Position numbers and translations under genes: made by a program | The notes under the pieces: generated by a model | Seen by the model: the letters and a program-made list of their open reading frames with translations, nothing else | What the model was told of the DNA's origin: nothing | The model's database searches: none | Assembly (NCBI RefSeq): GCF_965661665.1 | Contig: NZ_CBFIEO010000014.1 | Coordinates: 20,789 to 84,788 of the forward strand | Direction: 5' to 3' | DNA: 64,000 nucleotides | Source: Cognatiyoonia sp965661665 | Lineage (GTDB): Bacteria > Pseudomonadota > Alphaproteobacteria > Rhodobacterales > Rhodobacteraceae | Shown: one piece after another, positions 35,188-44,887 of the stretch | Layout of the letters: every line of letters begins with the position of its first letter | How positions within the stretch are numbered: the stretch's first letter is position 1

Positions 35188-36219
35188 ACCATTAAAGCAG
35201 ACCTCGCCGACGCCGTTGGCAACACCCCACTGATCCGCTTGAGGGCTGCGTCGGAAGCGACGGGTTGTGAGATCCTCGGCAAAGCTGAATTTCTGAACCC
35301 CGGGCAGTCCGTCAAAGATCGCGCTGCGCTATTTATCATCCGCGATGCGATTAAAAGAGGCACACTCAAGCCAGGCGGCACCATTGTTGAGGGAACAGCC
35401 GGAAACACGGGGATTGGTTTGGCTTTGGTCGGCGCGTCGATGGGCTTCAAAACCGTCATCGTGATCCCCGACACCCAGTCCGAAGAAAAGAAAGAGATGA
35501 TCCGCCTTGCAGGTGCGAACCTAGTCCAAGTGCCCGCTGCGCCCTACCGCAACCCAAACAACTATGTCCGCTACTCCCAACGGCTCGCCGAGGAACTCAA
35601 CAAGACGGAGCCGCATGGCGCGATCTGGGCAAACCAATTCGACAACACCGCAAACCGCCAAGCACATATCGAAACCACAGGGCCGGAGATTTGGGAACAA
35701 ACTGCTGGCAAGCTCGATGGCTTCATTTGTGCGGCTGGGTCTGGCGGCACGGTCGCAGGCATGGGGGCCTATCTACAGCCCAAAGGCGTGAAGGTTGGTC
35801 TGGCGGATCCCGATGGCGCCGCGCTCTACAGCTACTACACAACGGGGGAACTCGCATCTTCCGGCGGCTCGATCACCGAAGGGATCGGGCAGGGGCGCAT
35901 CACGGCAAACCTCGAAGGGTTCATACCTGATTTCTGCTGCAATGTGCCTGATGCCGAAGCGCTAAACATCGTTTTCGACCTATTGCGCGATGAGGGCCTC
36001 GTGATGGGCGGCTCCACCGGTATCAACATCGCCGGTGCGACCCGCATGGCCAAAGATATGGGCCCCGGCCACACCATCGTGACGATCCTGTGCGACTACG
36101 GCACGCGCTATCAGTCTAAGATTTTCAACCCAGACTTCCTGCGCAGCAAAGACCTGCCGGTGCCGGAATTTCTGACCAATGAACAAACCGATATACCATC
36201 GGTCTTTGAGGACGTCTAA
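35188..36219 (+). CDS. cysK: Cysteine synthase A
   Basis: A 343-residue PLP enzyme that makes L-cysteine from O-acetylserine and sulfide. The PLP lysine is in PGQSVKDRAA, the substrate loop is GTAGNTGIG and the phosphate loop is CAAGSGGTVAG. ATG 35188 is used; an ATG at 35173 is an in-frame alternative. Its stop overlaps the start of the channel gene (TAATG), so they are cotranscribed. Confidence 0.94.
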   Translation, partial: TIKADLADAVGNTPLIRLRAASEATGCEILGKAEFLNPGQSVKDRAALFIIRDAIKRGTLKPGGTIVEGTAGNTGIGLALVGASMGFKTVIVIPDTQSEEKKEMIRLAGANLVQVPAAPYRNPNNYVRYSQRLAEELNKTEPHGAIWANQFDNTANRQAHIETTGPEIWEQTAGKLDGFICAAGSGGTVAGMGAYLQPKGVKVGLADPDGAALYSYYTTGELASSGGSITEGIGQGRITANLEGFIPDFCCNVPDAEALNIVFDLLRDEGLVMGGSTGINIAGATRMAKDMGPGHTIVTILCDYGTRYQSKIFNPDFLRSKDLPVPEFLTNEQTDIPSVFEDV

Positions 36220-38492
36220 TGGACCTCAGGCCTCTTCTCCGTCTGGTTATCGTTTGGATTGCGCTGTCATGGACCTCTTTGGCCCATGCGCAAGACCTGC
36301 CAGCGGAATGGACCAATCTTGCGTCACGCGCAGAAGTCACCGTCACCAATGACGAATCATCGCTTTTTGCGCTGAACCGGCTGCGCAACAATCTGATTAC
36401 CTGGCGGAAGACGTTCGCCGAACAGCGCGACGCTAATGTCGGTCGACTTGCCACGTTGGATGCGCAGCTTGCCGCATTGGGACCGGCCAAGGATGATGGC
36501 GGCAACCCGCAAATCGCATTGCGCCGCGCCCTGATTGAACGCCAGCGGGCAGAGGAATTTGCACCAACAGCATTCGCACAAGAAGCGTTTGCCCGTGCCG
36601 ATGGTTTGATCCGCGAGGTCGATACCCGTATCTTTGAATTGGAGCGCGCCGCGCTCACGACACGCGGCATGACGCCGCTCAATCCTGTGAACTGGTTTCC
36701 CGCCACTCAATCCTTCGGGTCCGCGTTGCAAATCTTTGGAAATGAGGTTGTGTCGGGCCTGCAAGTTGGGTGGCAAAATGGATTCGTGCAGTCCAATGCG
36801 CCTGTTGCATTGGGATTGATCGTAGTAGGTTTCGTGTTGATGACCCAATCTGCCCGCCGGACCGCAAGGCTAAGACGCTCATCCACAATTGCCGGCAGCG
36901 AATGGCGCCCCATCTATGATTTCCTACTAAGTTTGGCGCAGCTCGTCTTGCCCCTTGTTGGGCTTTGGGCTGTGATCGGAGGGGTCCAGCGCCTTGATGT
37001 GCTGAGCGCGACCGGCACGGACATCCTTCGCGCCATTGGTCAGGCTGGTACACTCATTATTGTGGCACGCTGGCTGTCCGCCGCTTTCTTTCCGAAAGGC
37101 GGACCAGAAGGCCCGTTGGGCTTTGACCATCTGTCTAGACAATTCTTTAGGCAACTTGGGATCATCTTTGGCATAGGCTTGTCCTTGATCACCCTCATTG
37201 AAGCTATCATGACGTCGGTTGACGCACCATCCATCAACGCCACCGTGCTTGCCTTCCCGATTGTCGTTGTCTTGAGCGTTGCTCTTTTCAGATTTGGACA
37301 AATGATCGGAGGGCCAGCAAGCGAGTTTGTTGATGGGGAAGGGACATGGCGCCTTCGCAAGTTCTTTGGATCATTGTCGATCATTGTGGCCGTGGCGGCG
37401 CCATTGCTGTCGGCACTGGGGTACAAGACTGGTTATACGGCTCTACTGCAGCCGTTCATCATGACGATTGCGTTGACCGGCTTCGTCATGCTCTTGCAAC
37501 AACTAGTCAATGCTCTTTGGTCATTGATGCGCCAAGACGACGATGAAGGCGCGGGGCCACTGGCACCGGTCCTGATCGGTATTTTGCTCGGCTGCCTTGC
37601 TTTGCCTGTGCTTGCCCTGATCTGGGGGGCTGGTTCATCAGATTTGCGCGAGGTGTGGACACGGTTCCAGACGGGTCTGACGTTTGGCGAAACGACGTTG
37701 TCTCCGACAGACTTCCTTTGGTTTCTCATTATCTTCGCCGTCGGCTACCTTCTGACACGATTGGTACAGTCGGCGCTGCGCAACAATGTCCTGCCACGCA
37801 CCAAGCTGGATCTTGGCGGGCGTAACGCAATCGTTGCGGGCGTGGGGTATGTGGGCATCATCCTTGCCGCTGTCATCGCGATCACCAGCGCTGGGATCGA
37901 CTTGACCAACCTTGCACTAGTCGCAGGTGCCTTGTCCGTGGGTATCGGTTTTGGCCTGCAAACCATCGTCTCGAACTTCGTCTCTGGCATCATCCTGTTG
38001 ATCGAACGGCCAGTGAGCGAGGGCGATTGGATCGAGGTCAACGGGCAAGCGGGTTATGTCCGTGACATCTCCGTCCGGTCCACTCGTATAGAAACCTTCG
38101 ACCGCTCTGACGTCATCATTCCCAACGCAGACCTGTTGAACAATCAAGTGACCAACCTGACCCGCGACAATTCCGTTGGTCGCGTGATCGTACCGGTTGG
38201 TGTGGCTTATGGAACGGATGTGGAAAAGGTCCGCGAAATTCTCAAAAACATTGCAATGGCACACCCAATGGTCCTGCATAACCCCGAGCCAAATGTGCTG
38301 TTCCAAGCCTTTGGCGCAAGCTCGCTCGATTTCGAAATCCGGGCTCTTCTGCGCGACATCAATTTCGGCATGTCTGTGAAGTCCGAACTGAACACCGAGA
38401 TTGCAAAGCAGTTCGCCGCCGAAGGCATCGAAATCCCATTCCCACAGCGGGATATCTGGCTTAAGAATGCGCCTGGGGCGGACAAGTCGTGA
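36219..38492 (+). CDS. Large MscS-type mechanosensitive channel (DUF3772 plus MscS)
   Basis: A 757-residue inner-membrane protein. A signal peptide (ending AHAQ) leads into a periplasmic helical DUF3772 domain to about residue 190. Then come about ten membrane segments and the MscS core: the pore helix region ALSVGIGFGLQTIVSNFVSG, followed by IERPVSEGDWIEV, the beta domain. It would release solutes on hypo-osmotic shock. Start and stop overlap cysK and alaX respectively, so three unrelated functions share one transcript. Confidence 0.92.
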   Translation: MDLRPLLRLVIVWIALSWTSLAHAQDLPAEWTNLASRAEVTVTNDESSLFALNRLRNNLITWRKTFAEQRDANVGRLATLDAQLAALGPAKDDGGNPQIALRRALIERQRAEEFAPTAFAQEAFARADGLIREVDTRIFELERAALTTRGMTPLNPVNWFPATQSFGSALQIFGNEVVSGLQVGWQNGFVQSNAPVALGLIVVGFVLMTQSARRTARLRRSSTIAGSEWRPIYDFLLSLAQLVLPLVGLWAVIGGVQRLDVLSATGTDILRAIGQAGTLIIVARWLSAAFFPKGGPEGPLGFDHLSRQFFRQLGIIFGIGLSLITLIEAIMTSVDAPSINATVLAFPIVVVLSVALFRFGQMIGGPASEFVDGEGTWRLRKFFGSLSIIVAVAAPLLSALGYKTGYTALLQPFIMTIALTGFVMLLQQLVNALWSLMRQDDDEGAGPLAPVLIGILLGCLALPVLALIWGAGSSDLREVWTRFQTGLTFGETTLSPTDFLWFLIIFAVGYLLTRLVQSALRNNVLPRTKLDLGGRNAIVAGVGYVGIILAAVIAITSAGIDLTNLALVAGALSVGIGFGLQTIVSNFVSGIILLIERPVSEGDWIEVNGQAGYVRDISVRSTRIETFDRSDVIIPNADLLNNQVTNLTRDNSVGRVIVPVGVAYGTDVEKVREILKNIAMAHPMVLHNPEPNVLFQAFGASSLDFEIRALLRDINFGMSVKSELNTEIAKQFAAEGIEIPFPQRDIWLKNAPGADKS

Positions 38493-39208
38493 CGAAATTG
38501 CTGTTTCACGAAGACGCATATCTGCGTGAGTGCGATGGGACCGTGACCGCCCACACGGATGAAGGTGGGATCATTGTCGATCAAACCGTTTTCTACCCGA
38601 CATCCGGCGGCCAACCCGGCGACAACGGGATGTTGGTCTGGGACGGCGGCTCCATCGAAATCGCGATCGCTATGAAAGGCCCTAACGGGGCTGTTGTGCT
38701 CATCCCGGCCGAACCGGTTGGTTTGCCCGCAGTGGGTCAATCGCTGATGCAGGTTTTGGACTGGGACCGACGCTATCGCCACATGCGTATGCACACAGCC
38801 CTGCATCTTTTGTCGGTCGTCATCCCCTTGGCAGTGACAGGCGGCTCCATCGGTGCGGAGAAGAGCAGACTTGATTTCGACATGCCAACGGCCCCGGCGA
38901 ACAAAGACGCGCTCAATGACACGCTGAACCGCCTCATCGACTGCGACTTTCTGGTGTCGACGGAAGAGATCACAGAGGTTGAGCTCGACGCGCAGCCAAC
39001 TCTTGTGAAGACCATGTCGGTTCAACCCCCGCGCGGCGCAGGTTTGATCCGCCTTGTCCGTATTGGGGAAGGGGACAACACCGCCGATTTGCAGCCCTGC
39101 GGTGGCACCCACGTGCGCCACACCAAAGAGATTGGCCATGTGCGCATCGGCAAGGTTGAAAAGAAAGGCCGACAAAACCGTCGTGTCAATATAACCTTAG
39201 AGGCGTGA
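38489..39208 (+). CDS. Free-standing alanyl-tRNA editing protein AlaX
   Basis: A 239-residue trans-editing protein related to the AlaRS editing domain. It has HTALHLLSVV (zinc His pair) and PCGGTHVRHTKEIG (zinc Cys/His), and FYPTSGGQPGD at the N-terminal side. It hydrolyses Ser- or Gly-tRNA-Ala. The GTG start overlaps the channel stop by 4 bp. It is a second editing module beside the full alaS at 7-9.6 kb. Confidence 0.92.
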   Translation: MTKLLFHEDAYLRECDGTVTAHTDEGGIIVDQTVFYPTSGGQPGDNGMLVWDGGSIEIAIAMKGPNGAVVLIPAEPVGLPAVGQSLMQVLDWDRRYRHMRMHTALHLLSVVIPLAVTGGSIGAEKSRLDFDMPTAPANKDALNDTLNRLIDCDFLVSTEEITEVELDAQPTLVKTMSVQPPRGAGLIRLVRIGEGDNTADLQPCGGTHVRHTKEIGHVRIGKVEKKGRQNRRVNITLEA

Positions 39209-39822
39209 TGCGTCTGTTCGTCGGTTTCCTGTGTCTCGCTATGACCCTTGCCACTCCCGCAATGGCGCGGATGGAAGGGTGCTCAAAAGCGCAAGAAGCC
39301 TCCGTCAAAACTGCCGTCGCGGTGGCCAAGCGCCTTGCTGTGACAGCAGCCGCCAATGTCCGCGAAGATGAGCTTTATTCAAAGTGGTTTGGGAATTACT
39401 CGCCTGCTGCCGCAGAAACGGTCCGCGCCAATTTCAAAAGCATCGCACGCGCCATCAGAACCGGAGGTGTCACGGCGCGATGCGGGCGTGTCGGCCGTGA
39501 GGATTGTGAGATTGAGACTTACGCTTATGTCTTCTCGGACGAGGCGTTCTTGGTCCACATTTGCCCGTCGTTCTTCAATCAACCGCACATGCGGACGTTT
39601 AACCCTAGAACGGAAGATGGTGAGAACGGATCAAAGGGCGGTACCATTGTTCATGAGATCAGCCACTTCGTGGTTGTCGCACAGACGGAAGACCACTGCT
39701 ATAGCCGGTCAGAATGCAGTGATATGGCGATCCGCGACCCTAACCGTGCGATTGAGAACGCCGACAGTTATCAGTATTTCGCCGAAGACATTTGGTTGCG
39801 CTGGATCGAAACCGAAAAGTAA
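39208..39822 (+). CDS. Secreted M35-type zinc metallopeptidase
   Basis: A 204-residue protein with a signal peptide cut after about ATPAMA. The aspzincin-type active site is GTIVHEISHFVVVAQTEDH: HEISH at residues 149-153 gives two zinc ligands and the catalytic Glu, and Asp162 is the probable third ligand. Six or so cysteines fit an oxidising compartment. M35 enzymes cleave after or before Lys or other residues; the specificity here is unknown. ATG 39208 overlaps the alaX stop (GTGATG), so it is cotranscribed. Confidence 0.83.
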   Translation: MRLFVGFLCLAMTLATPAMARMEGCSKAQEASVKTAVAVAKRLAVTAAANVREDELYSKWFGNYSPAAAETVRANFKSIARAIRTGGVTARCGRVGREDCEIETYAYVFSDEAFLVHICPSFFNQPHMRTFNPRTEDGENGSKGGTIVHEISHFVVVAQTEDHCYSRSECSDMAIRDPNRAIENADSYQYFAEDIWLRWIETEK

Positions 39823-39880
39823 TTCAACCGCAATCCAGCCCTTGCAACAGCTCTGCCGCGCCGCTAAATAGCCCCCACGC

Positions 39881-39970
39881 GGACAGGTGGCCGAGTGGTC
39901 GAAGGCGCACGCCTGGAAAGTGTGTAGGCGGGAAACCGTCTCCAGGGTTCGAATCCCTGTCTGTCCGCCA
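39881..39970 (+). tRNA. tRNA-Ser (GGA)
   Basis: A 90-nt class II tRNA with long variable arm and encoded CCA. The acceptor strands are GGACAGG and CTGTCC, the anticodon loop is CTGGAAA (anticodon GGA) and the T arm is GGGTTCGAATCCC. Its 3' side marks the start of accessory DNA, consistent with tRNA-Ser genes serving as integration sites. Confidence 0.95.
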
Positions 39971-40404
39971 TGTTACTTCTATAATAAATTGTACCTAAAC
40001 GATAAAATCATACTTTGACGGATCGTAGATACAGGCGCGGGTGCACTTGGTGTTTCGTTTGCCTTGGTGGCTATAGCTTGAATCCGGTAAGGCCAGAGTC
40101 GATCAAGATCCAGATTCGCCTGCGGTTGTGTTGAGTGTCGCCTCAAACCCATCGGGTTTTCCAGCTGTTTACATGCTGATACTGCAATTTGAGCGACAAA
40201 ATTATTCTAATTGGTGAACCATTTTCAGGGGCTACTCCACGGTCAGGGCGGCGGCAAGGGAAGACTGACTGCTTCAGTGTGTTGCAATGGTTGGTCGCGG
40301 ACGGCTAAAGCCATTCAGCCGGTAACGTCCGTTCTGTCCCACTTCATGTTGCTCTGCTGATAAAGCCTGACCTATAATTCCAAAACGATCTTTTAGGTGC
40401 TTTC
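39971..40404. other. Gene-free region after tRNA-Ser
   Basis: 434 bp with no frame I can support on either strand. It has stop codons throughout and a lower G+C than the housekeeping part. It may be decayed mobile DNA, but I find no recognisable transposase segment or repeat of the tRNA 3' end. Confidence 0.5.
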
Positions 40405-41469
40405 ATGATCTCCCACAAGCCAAAGCTGGTTCTCCATGTCGGCATGCCGAAGACCGGCTCCAGTGCCCTTCAGAAATGGTTTGCGAAATCTCGGGCATAT
40501 CTGCTGACGCAGAGTGTGCTTTACCCTAAGAGCAACAAGAACAAGTCGCATCCCTTTTTGTCCTTGCCTCTCGATTTCGAGGCAGATGGCCAACGTCTCT
40601 TGGTGAATGAGATTGGGCGCTCCCAAATAAAAGCGGATCAGGTTTTCCAAAAGTCTTGGAAAGCTATGGAGGCAGAAATTCGCGCCACCTCCCCCAAGAT
40701 CGTCGTGATGTCGACCGAGCATCTGTTCATGCGTATCGGTCACAACGGGCGGGAGAAGCTCTTGCACGCGATTGAGAAAACCTTTTCTGAAACCAAAATC
40801 GTTATCTACGTGCGGCAACCCTCCAAGTTCTACGCCTCTTACGTACAACAGAGGATCAAGCAGTCAGCAACGTTTCCCCCTGTTCAGCCGGTGAGCTGGC
40901 GTGGTAAAATTGAGGCTTGGGAAGCGTCATTTCCAGGGAATGTGTTTATCCGAAAATATGACGCAAATTCTCTCATCTCCGGTGATGTCGTCGAAGATTT
41001 TCTGGTGTCCTACCTTGGCCTGACGCGTCATGGCAATACTGTCGAAATCGCCGTTAATGAGAGCATGTCTGCAGAAGCAGCTCTGATACTTCAAACCGTC
41101 CAACTCGAGCGTTTTCAGGGACAGGATGATGTCGTGCTCGTAGAACGAAATAGGTGGCGGAAAAAGGTGCTGAAGGCGGATAGGAGCATATCTGGATTTG
41201 CGCGGCCGAAACTCTTAGCCGAGATTGCAGACTACATCGACTGCGCTTCAACGGATCTACTTTGGCTGCGAGATCAATATGGCGTTCTGTTTGACGATTT
41301 GGACTATGCATGCATTTCTGATCGCCCGGTGCGGGAATTTCGTTCAGACTGGATTAGCGATGTTTTCGAAATCAATGCAGAGCGTTTGCCGGCACTTGAG
41401 AGCCATATGACGGAGGCGCGCACGATGACGTGGATAAAGCAGTTTGCGAAGCTCTTCAGGCGTTCGTAG
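40405..41469 (+). CDS. Sulfotransferase-family protein
   Basis: A 354-residue soluble protein that starts KLVLHVGMPKTGSSALQKW, with the PAPS 5'-phosphosulfate loop PKTGSS at residues 15-20. IVIYVRQPSKFYASYV (near residue 133) is the 3'-phosphate segment and EDFLVSYLGL a typical late helix. It would move sulfate from PAPS to a glycan or other hydroxyl; the acceptor is unknown. It stands alone right after tRNA-Ser in the accessory region and resembles the two sulfotransferases at 61.7-63.9 kb in layout. Confidence 0.8.
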   Translation: MISHKPKLVLHVGMPKTGSSALQKWFAKSRAYLLTQSVLYPKSNKNKSHPFLSLPLDFEADGQRLLVNEIGRSQIKADQVFQKSWKAMEAEIRATSPKIVVMSTEHLFMRIGHNGREKLLHAIEKTFSETKIVIYVRQPSKFYASYVQQRIKQSATFPPVQPVSWRGKIEAWEASFPGNVFIRKYDANSLISGDVVEDFLVSYLGLTRHGNTVEIAVNESMSAEAALILQTVQLERFQGQDDVVLVERNRWRKKVLKADRSISGFARPKLLAEIADYIDCASTDLLWLRDQYGVLFDDLDYACISDRPVREFRSDWISDVFEINAERLPALESHMTEARTMTWIKQFAKLFRRS

Positions 41470-42036
41470 AGAGTTGTGTATCTGTCAGAAGAACTTGGCT
41501 GAAAGTGGTGATGCTCTGGGTCCGCTTTGGGAACGAGATTTTTCTGATACCACGACACTTACAGGGTATTTCGCGCCAATTCGCTCTTCTAGTGCATTTT
41601 TAGAGTGATTGCCTCAGGCAATAACAATCATTTGCGAGAGAATTATCTAGAGATCAAAAACAGACAATCAGAAAACGCCGGTTGCAGCACCAAGCCGCTG
41701 CCGCCTAAACTGCAACAAAAAGAGAACCAGAGCCTCCGCTACAAAAACGACTTGGCATTCCGTAAAATCCTGACGAAGCACAGGTCAAAACATCAGGGTA
41801 ATTCCCAAAGGTCTGGCCTTCGATTTCATGGCCCATAAGTCTTGCGACAACAATTTTGGGTGTTGATGCGTTCTCTAGCTGAGCTACACCGCTCTTGTCA
41901 TACCCACCACTCAGCCGGTAGGCTAAGTTCTTCCTGGGGCAGGGGAAGTACGCTCAAACCCCGATTTGTGTAACAAAGCCTTTACTCTGAGGCTAAAGGG
42001 ATCTACTTGTCTAGTAGGCTGGATGGTGGAGAAATC
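41470..42036 (-). pseudogene. Gene-poor stretch with tyrosine-recombinase (integrase) remnant at 41705-41893
   Basis: On the minus strand, codons from 41893 down to the stop at 41705 read SGVAQLENASTPKIVVAR followed by LMGHEIEGQTFGNY. This has the box II pattern of phage-type integrases (LENA..P...A..LGHE...TFG.Y), including the conserved His and a candidate catalytic Tyr. Nothing integrase-like is seen on either side, so only a fragment of about 45 codons remains. The rest of these 567 bp has no supportable gene. The next gene's ribosome binding site (GGAG) is at about 42028. Confidence 0.55.
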
Positions 42037-42891
42037 ATGGGGATCACGTTCCGAAAGTTGAACGCGGGTATTGCAGTTGGCGCCGCAAGCATGGCGTCGG
42101 CGTCATCAGTAGCGTTTGCAGATGGCGAAAAGATGAATTTCAGCGTCGAGGGCGGGGTCACCTCCTCCGAATTTTCGAGAGACAAACTTGGTGCGCCGGC
42201 AGACGTAATGGACAGTGACATTGGACTTTATGGATCTGTTGGCGTAGTTCGAGACATTCAGCCCGGCTGGGACTGGTCTGCCAGCGCATCTAGCCTCAAC
42301 TTCGTTCCAAATGTAGAGACTGAAGAGGACGAAGACGACGTTGCTAGCTATTCGCATGAGTTCGACGCGGGCTTTGTAGATTTTGACATTGGGCGCAACT
42401 ACGACGCAGCTGGAGCGCAATTTCGAATAGGGCTTGGGATTGAAGCCCTAAGCACAACCCAGGAAAAAGGTTTTTCCGCAAACACTGATGATGGTGATGT
42501 ATTCTTAGACAGTGATATATCATCCTCTTTCGTGGGTCTTGGCCCACAAGTCTCAGCAGAAGGGTCAATGGAAGTACGGCAAGGAAGCCCACTGAGTATA
42601 TACGGCAGAGCAAGCGCCGCTCTGACCAGAGGTGTGTTGACTGTCGACAAAGGTCTAATTGGTATTGCTAACGACTTTGACGACATTGGTGGGAATATCA
42701 CTGTAGATGAAACGACAAATGTGTTCCACGGCGCGCTGGATGTAGGAATTGAGTATGAAGTGAATGAAAGTACAGCTTTTCGCGCTGGCATACGCCGTGA
42801 TATCTTCCGCTCTGACAGTGACGATTTGGGCGATTTGTTTGACGATGTGACAAGCGATACGGCTTACGTGGGTGTGTCAGTCAGTTTCTAG
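42037..42891 (+). CDS. Predicted outer-membrane beta-barrel protein
   Basis: A 284-residue protein with a signal peptide ending near SSVAFA and a mature part made of alternating polar/hydrophobic strands with acidic loops (EEDEDD, DSDD). It ends in AYVGVSVSF, the C-terminal aromatic signature recognised by the BAM complex. Its nearest type is the small porin-like barrels of the Lpg1974/OmpA-like sort, but I cannot assign a family. ATG 42037 follows GGAG. The stop is 2 bp before the next start, so it leads a coupled four-gene unit; it might export or take up the cluster's product. Confidence 0.65.
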   Translation: MGITFRKLNAGIAVGAASMASASSVAFADGEKMNFSVEGGVTSSEFSRDKLGAPADVMDSDIGLYGSVGVVRDIQPGWDWSASASSLNFVPNVETEEDEDDVASYSHEFDAGFVDFDIGRNYDAAGAQFRIGLGIEALSTTQEKGFSANTDDGDVFLDSDISSSFVGLGPQVSAEGSMEVRQGSPLSIYGRASAALTRGVLTVDKGLIGIANDFDDIGGNITVDETTNVFHGALDVGIEYEVNESTAFRAGIRRDIFRSDSDDLGDLFDDVTSDTAYVGVSVSF

Positions 42892-42893
42892 TC

Positions 42894-43649
42894 ATGTCAC
42901 CTGATGGTAGAGGTCCGGAAGCTACTAGCGGCCGGGCCGTTTTTTTGCATGGTTACCCAGGACATCCGGCAGAGTTTGTTCCGCTTGCATCGCAGCTGGA
43001 CACAAGTTGCGAACTGCTTGAGATGCCGTGGCTGGATGGATCCGCCACCAAGCTTGCTTTGATAGATATCGTAACGGCCCTTGGTAGAGACTTTCTTCAA
43101 ACTCCAACCCATATTGTTGGCCACGATCTGGGAGCCGTAATCGGATGGTTTCTTGCCCATCTAGCACCGCAAAATGTACAATCGCTCATAATGATTGGTA
43201 CACCTCGCCTCGATGTCTATCACGAAAATCTGAAACAGCTAAGAGCGCGTGGCTACCTTGACTACCGACAGGAGTTGGCAAACCATAAAACCGACAGCAC
43301 GCTGCCGGACCAAATGAAACTTGCGGGAGCTGAAACTGAGGACGCCCACCTAGCTAAACGGCTTTCGGAAAACAGATCACTCACAAACCCACTTGCAATC
43401 TCATCTCTTTATCAGAACTTGGCAGACTGCCCCATTCCTCCAAGAGGTAGTGTGCGAAGCGTCCCACTCCTAAATATTATGGGTGGCGACGATCCTTATT
43501 TTCCACCCGAAATTTTGGAGGGTAGCTCCTCCGTGCACCCGCTACGCGGTAACACAGTCATATTGGAGAACGCCGGTCACTGGCCCCATTACACGCACAC
43601 GACTTCATGCAAATCAGCACTCAATCGTTTTTGGAAGGCCATCGCATGA
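42894..43649 (+). CDS. Alpha/beta hydrolase with Asp nucleophile (epoxide hydrolase-like)
   Basis: A 251-residue alpha/beta hydrolase. The oxyanion motif HGYPG is at residues 19-23. The nucleophile elbow GHDLGA at 76-81 places Asp78, not Ser, at the active site, as in epoxide hydrolases and haloalkane dehalogenases. The catalytic His is in AGHWPH (about residue 229). It has no signal peptide. It sits between the barrel protein and a P450, and its stop overlaps the P450 start (ATGA). A P450 that epoxidises and a hydrolase that opens the epoxide would be a logical pair, but this is inferred. Confidence 0.8.
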   Translation: MSPDGRGPEATSGRAVFLHGYPGHPAEFVPLASQLDTSCELLEMPWLDGSATKLALIDIVTALGRDFLQTPTHIVGHDLGAVIGWFLAHLAPQNVQSLIMIGTPRLDVYHENLKQLRARGYLDYRQELANHKTDSTLPDQMKLAGAETEDAHLAKRLSENRSLTNPLAISSLYQNLADCPIPPRGSVRSVPLLNIMGGDDPYFPPEILEGSSSVHPLRGNTVILENAGHWPHYTHTTSCKSALNRFWKAIA

Positions 43650-44887
43650 GCGCGTCAAATAAGACTCCAATTGACAGACAGGCCTCTGTATTTCTTAACC
43701 GTCTAGTGATCGCACTGTTTGATCGTGCAGCGAAACCTCCCAGTGAGCGGTCAGATCGGCTTGGGAAGCTGTTTGTTCTGGATGACGCCGACGATATAGA
43801 ACGGGTTTTCAATGATCCAATAACATTTGAAAAGGATTTTTCATTGGTATCAGCGGTGGGCCCCAGCCGCTTCAACATGAATGGGATAGACTGGATCAAT
43901 CTCCGTGCAAAGACACAACGACAGTACGCCAAGGCAGGAAAGCCAACTGCTGTACACGCCTATCAGGAGATATATCAAGAGGAGCTTCTCCGCGTCACAA
44001 ACTGTCGTCCGCATCAGCTAGAAGATGCACTATCGCGAGCAGCACTCCGCTGCTTTTTTTCAGCGCTTGGTGTTGAAGTTGATCCGTCGATATTGCTTCG
44101 CCACTTTCTTGAACTGCGCCGCATGGTCGAGCTGCTGCAATATCGGTCGTGGATTCCCGCTGCAGATGGATCATCAGAACTGGAGGAAATCGAGATTGAA
44201 TTATCCAGCATTCTCAGAAAATTGTGGCAAAGCTGTCAGGAAAGTCCGCCACTTATGAATATGTTCAAGCGGTTTTCGGTGCAGGGAGACCCATTTCCCC
44301 TGGAAACAGTTTTTACAGATTTTTTAACTAACATGTTTGCAGGGATTGAAACGACAACAGCCACCCTCTTGTGGATGGTCGATTGTCTGAGCAGAGGGTG
44401 TGACGTCCAACAGGCACTTCGCGAAGACGTAAACGCGGGAATTGATAAGCGGCTTGATGGATTCCGTGATGAGACCTTGCGACTATTCTCTCCTATCCCG
44501 TTCGTTGTACGAAAACTCGCAGCGCCATCAAGTTTTCGCGGCATTAGACTAGAGGCGGGTGAACTGATTATGGTTTCTATTGTCAGCTTGCATCGAGACC
44601 CGAAGTACTGGACTACACCTTTATCGTTTCGCGCTGCACGACCGGAGCATACTGATTGGACAGCGCTTTCCAAACGCTCATTCCGACCTTTCTTATCTGG
44701 TCCGCGTTCCTGCGGTGGTCGGCGAATTGCAGAAATGGAACTCAATATAGGGCTTAGGCTCATCTTAAAGCATTTCTTGCTTAGAAATGAAGGTCCCGAC
44801 TGCGCTTTCCGATACTCCCTCGCATTTCGACCCCTATTTTCCAATGATCTAGTGATTGAGCGCATTGAAGCGAAGGCAGATGTATAG
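43646..44887 (+). CDS. Cytochrome P450
   Basis: A 413-residue soluble bacterial P450. The I-helix motif AGIETT is at residues 232-237, the K-helix ETLR at 276-279, and the heme loop FLSGPRSCGG at 349-358 with the thiolate Cys356. ATG 43646 follows GGAAGG and overlaps the hydrolase stop; a start at 43607 has no ribosome site. The sequence family (CYP number) is not assignable by eye, and no ferredoxin or reductase gene is next to it. It would hydroxylate or epoxidise a small molecule or lipid, perhaps made or modified by its neighbours. Confidence 0.93.
   Translation: MSASNKTPIDRQASVFLNRLVIALFDRAAKPPSERSDRLGKLFVLDDADDIERVFNDPITFEKDFSLVSAVGPSRFNMNGIDWINLRAKTQRQYAKAGKPTAVHAYQEIYQEELLRVTNCRPHQLEDALSRAALRCFFSALGVEVDPSILLRHFLELRRMVELLQYRSWIPAADGSSELEEIEIELSSILRKLWQSCQESPPLMNMFKRFSVQGDPFPLETVFTDFLTNMFAGIETTTATLLWMVDCLSRGCDVQQALREDVNAGIDKRLDGFRDETLRLFSPIPFVVRKLAAPSSFRGIRLEAGELIMVSIVSLHRDPKYWTTPLSFRAARPEHTDWTALSKRSFRPFLSGPRSCGGRRIAEMELNIGLRLILKHFLLRNEGPDCAFRYSLAFRPLFSNDLVIERIEAKADV

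Noticed and set aside
40200..40330. Possible transposase remnant after tRNA-Ser
   Set aside because: Translations on both strands contain stops every few codons and no transposase motif, so it cannot be supported.
41840..41900. A tRNA-like pattern on the minus strand (GTAGCTCAGCTAGAG followed by a CAACA/TGTTG stem)
   Set aside because: The D loop is far too short, and there is no T arm or acceptor stem. The stretch reads better as a tyrosine-recombinase fragment.
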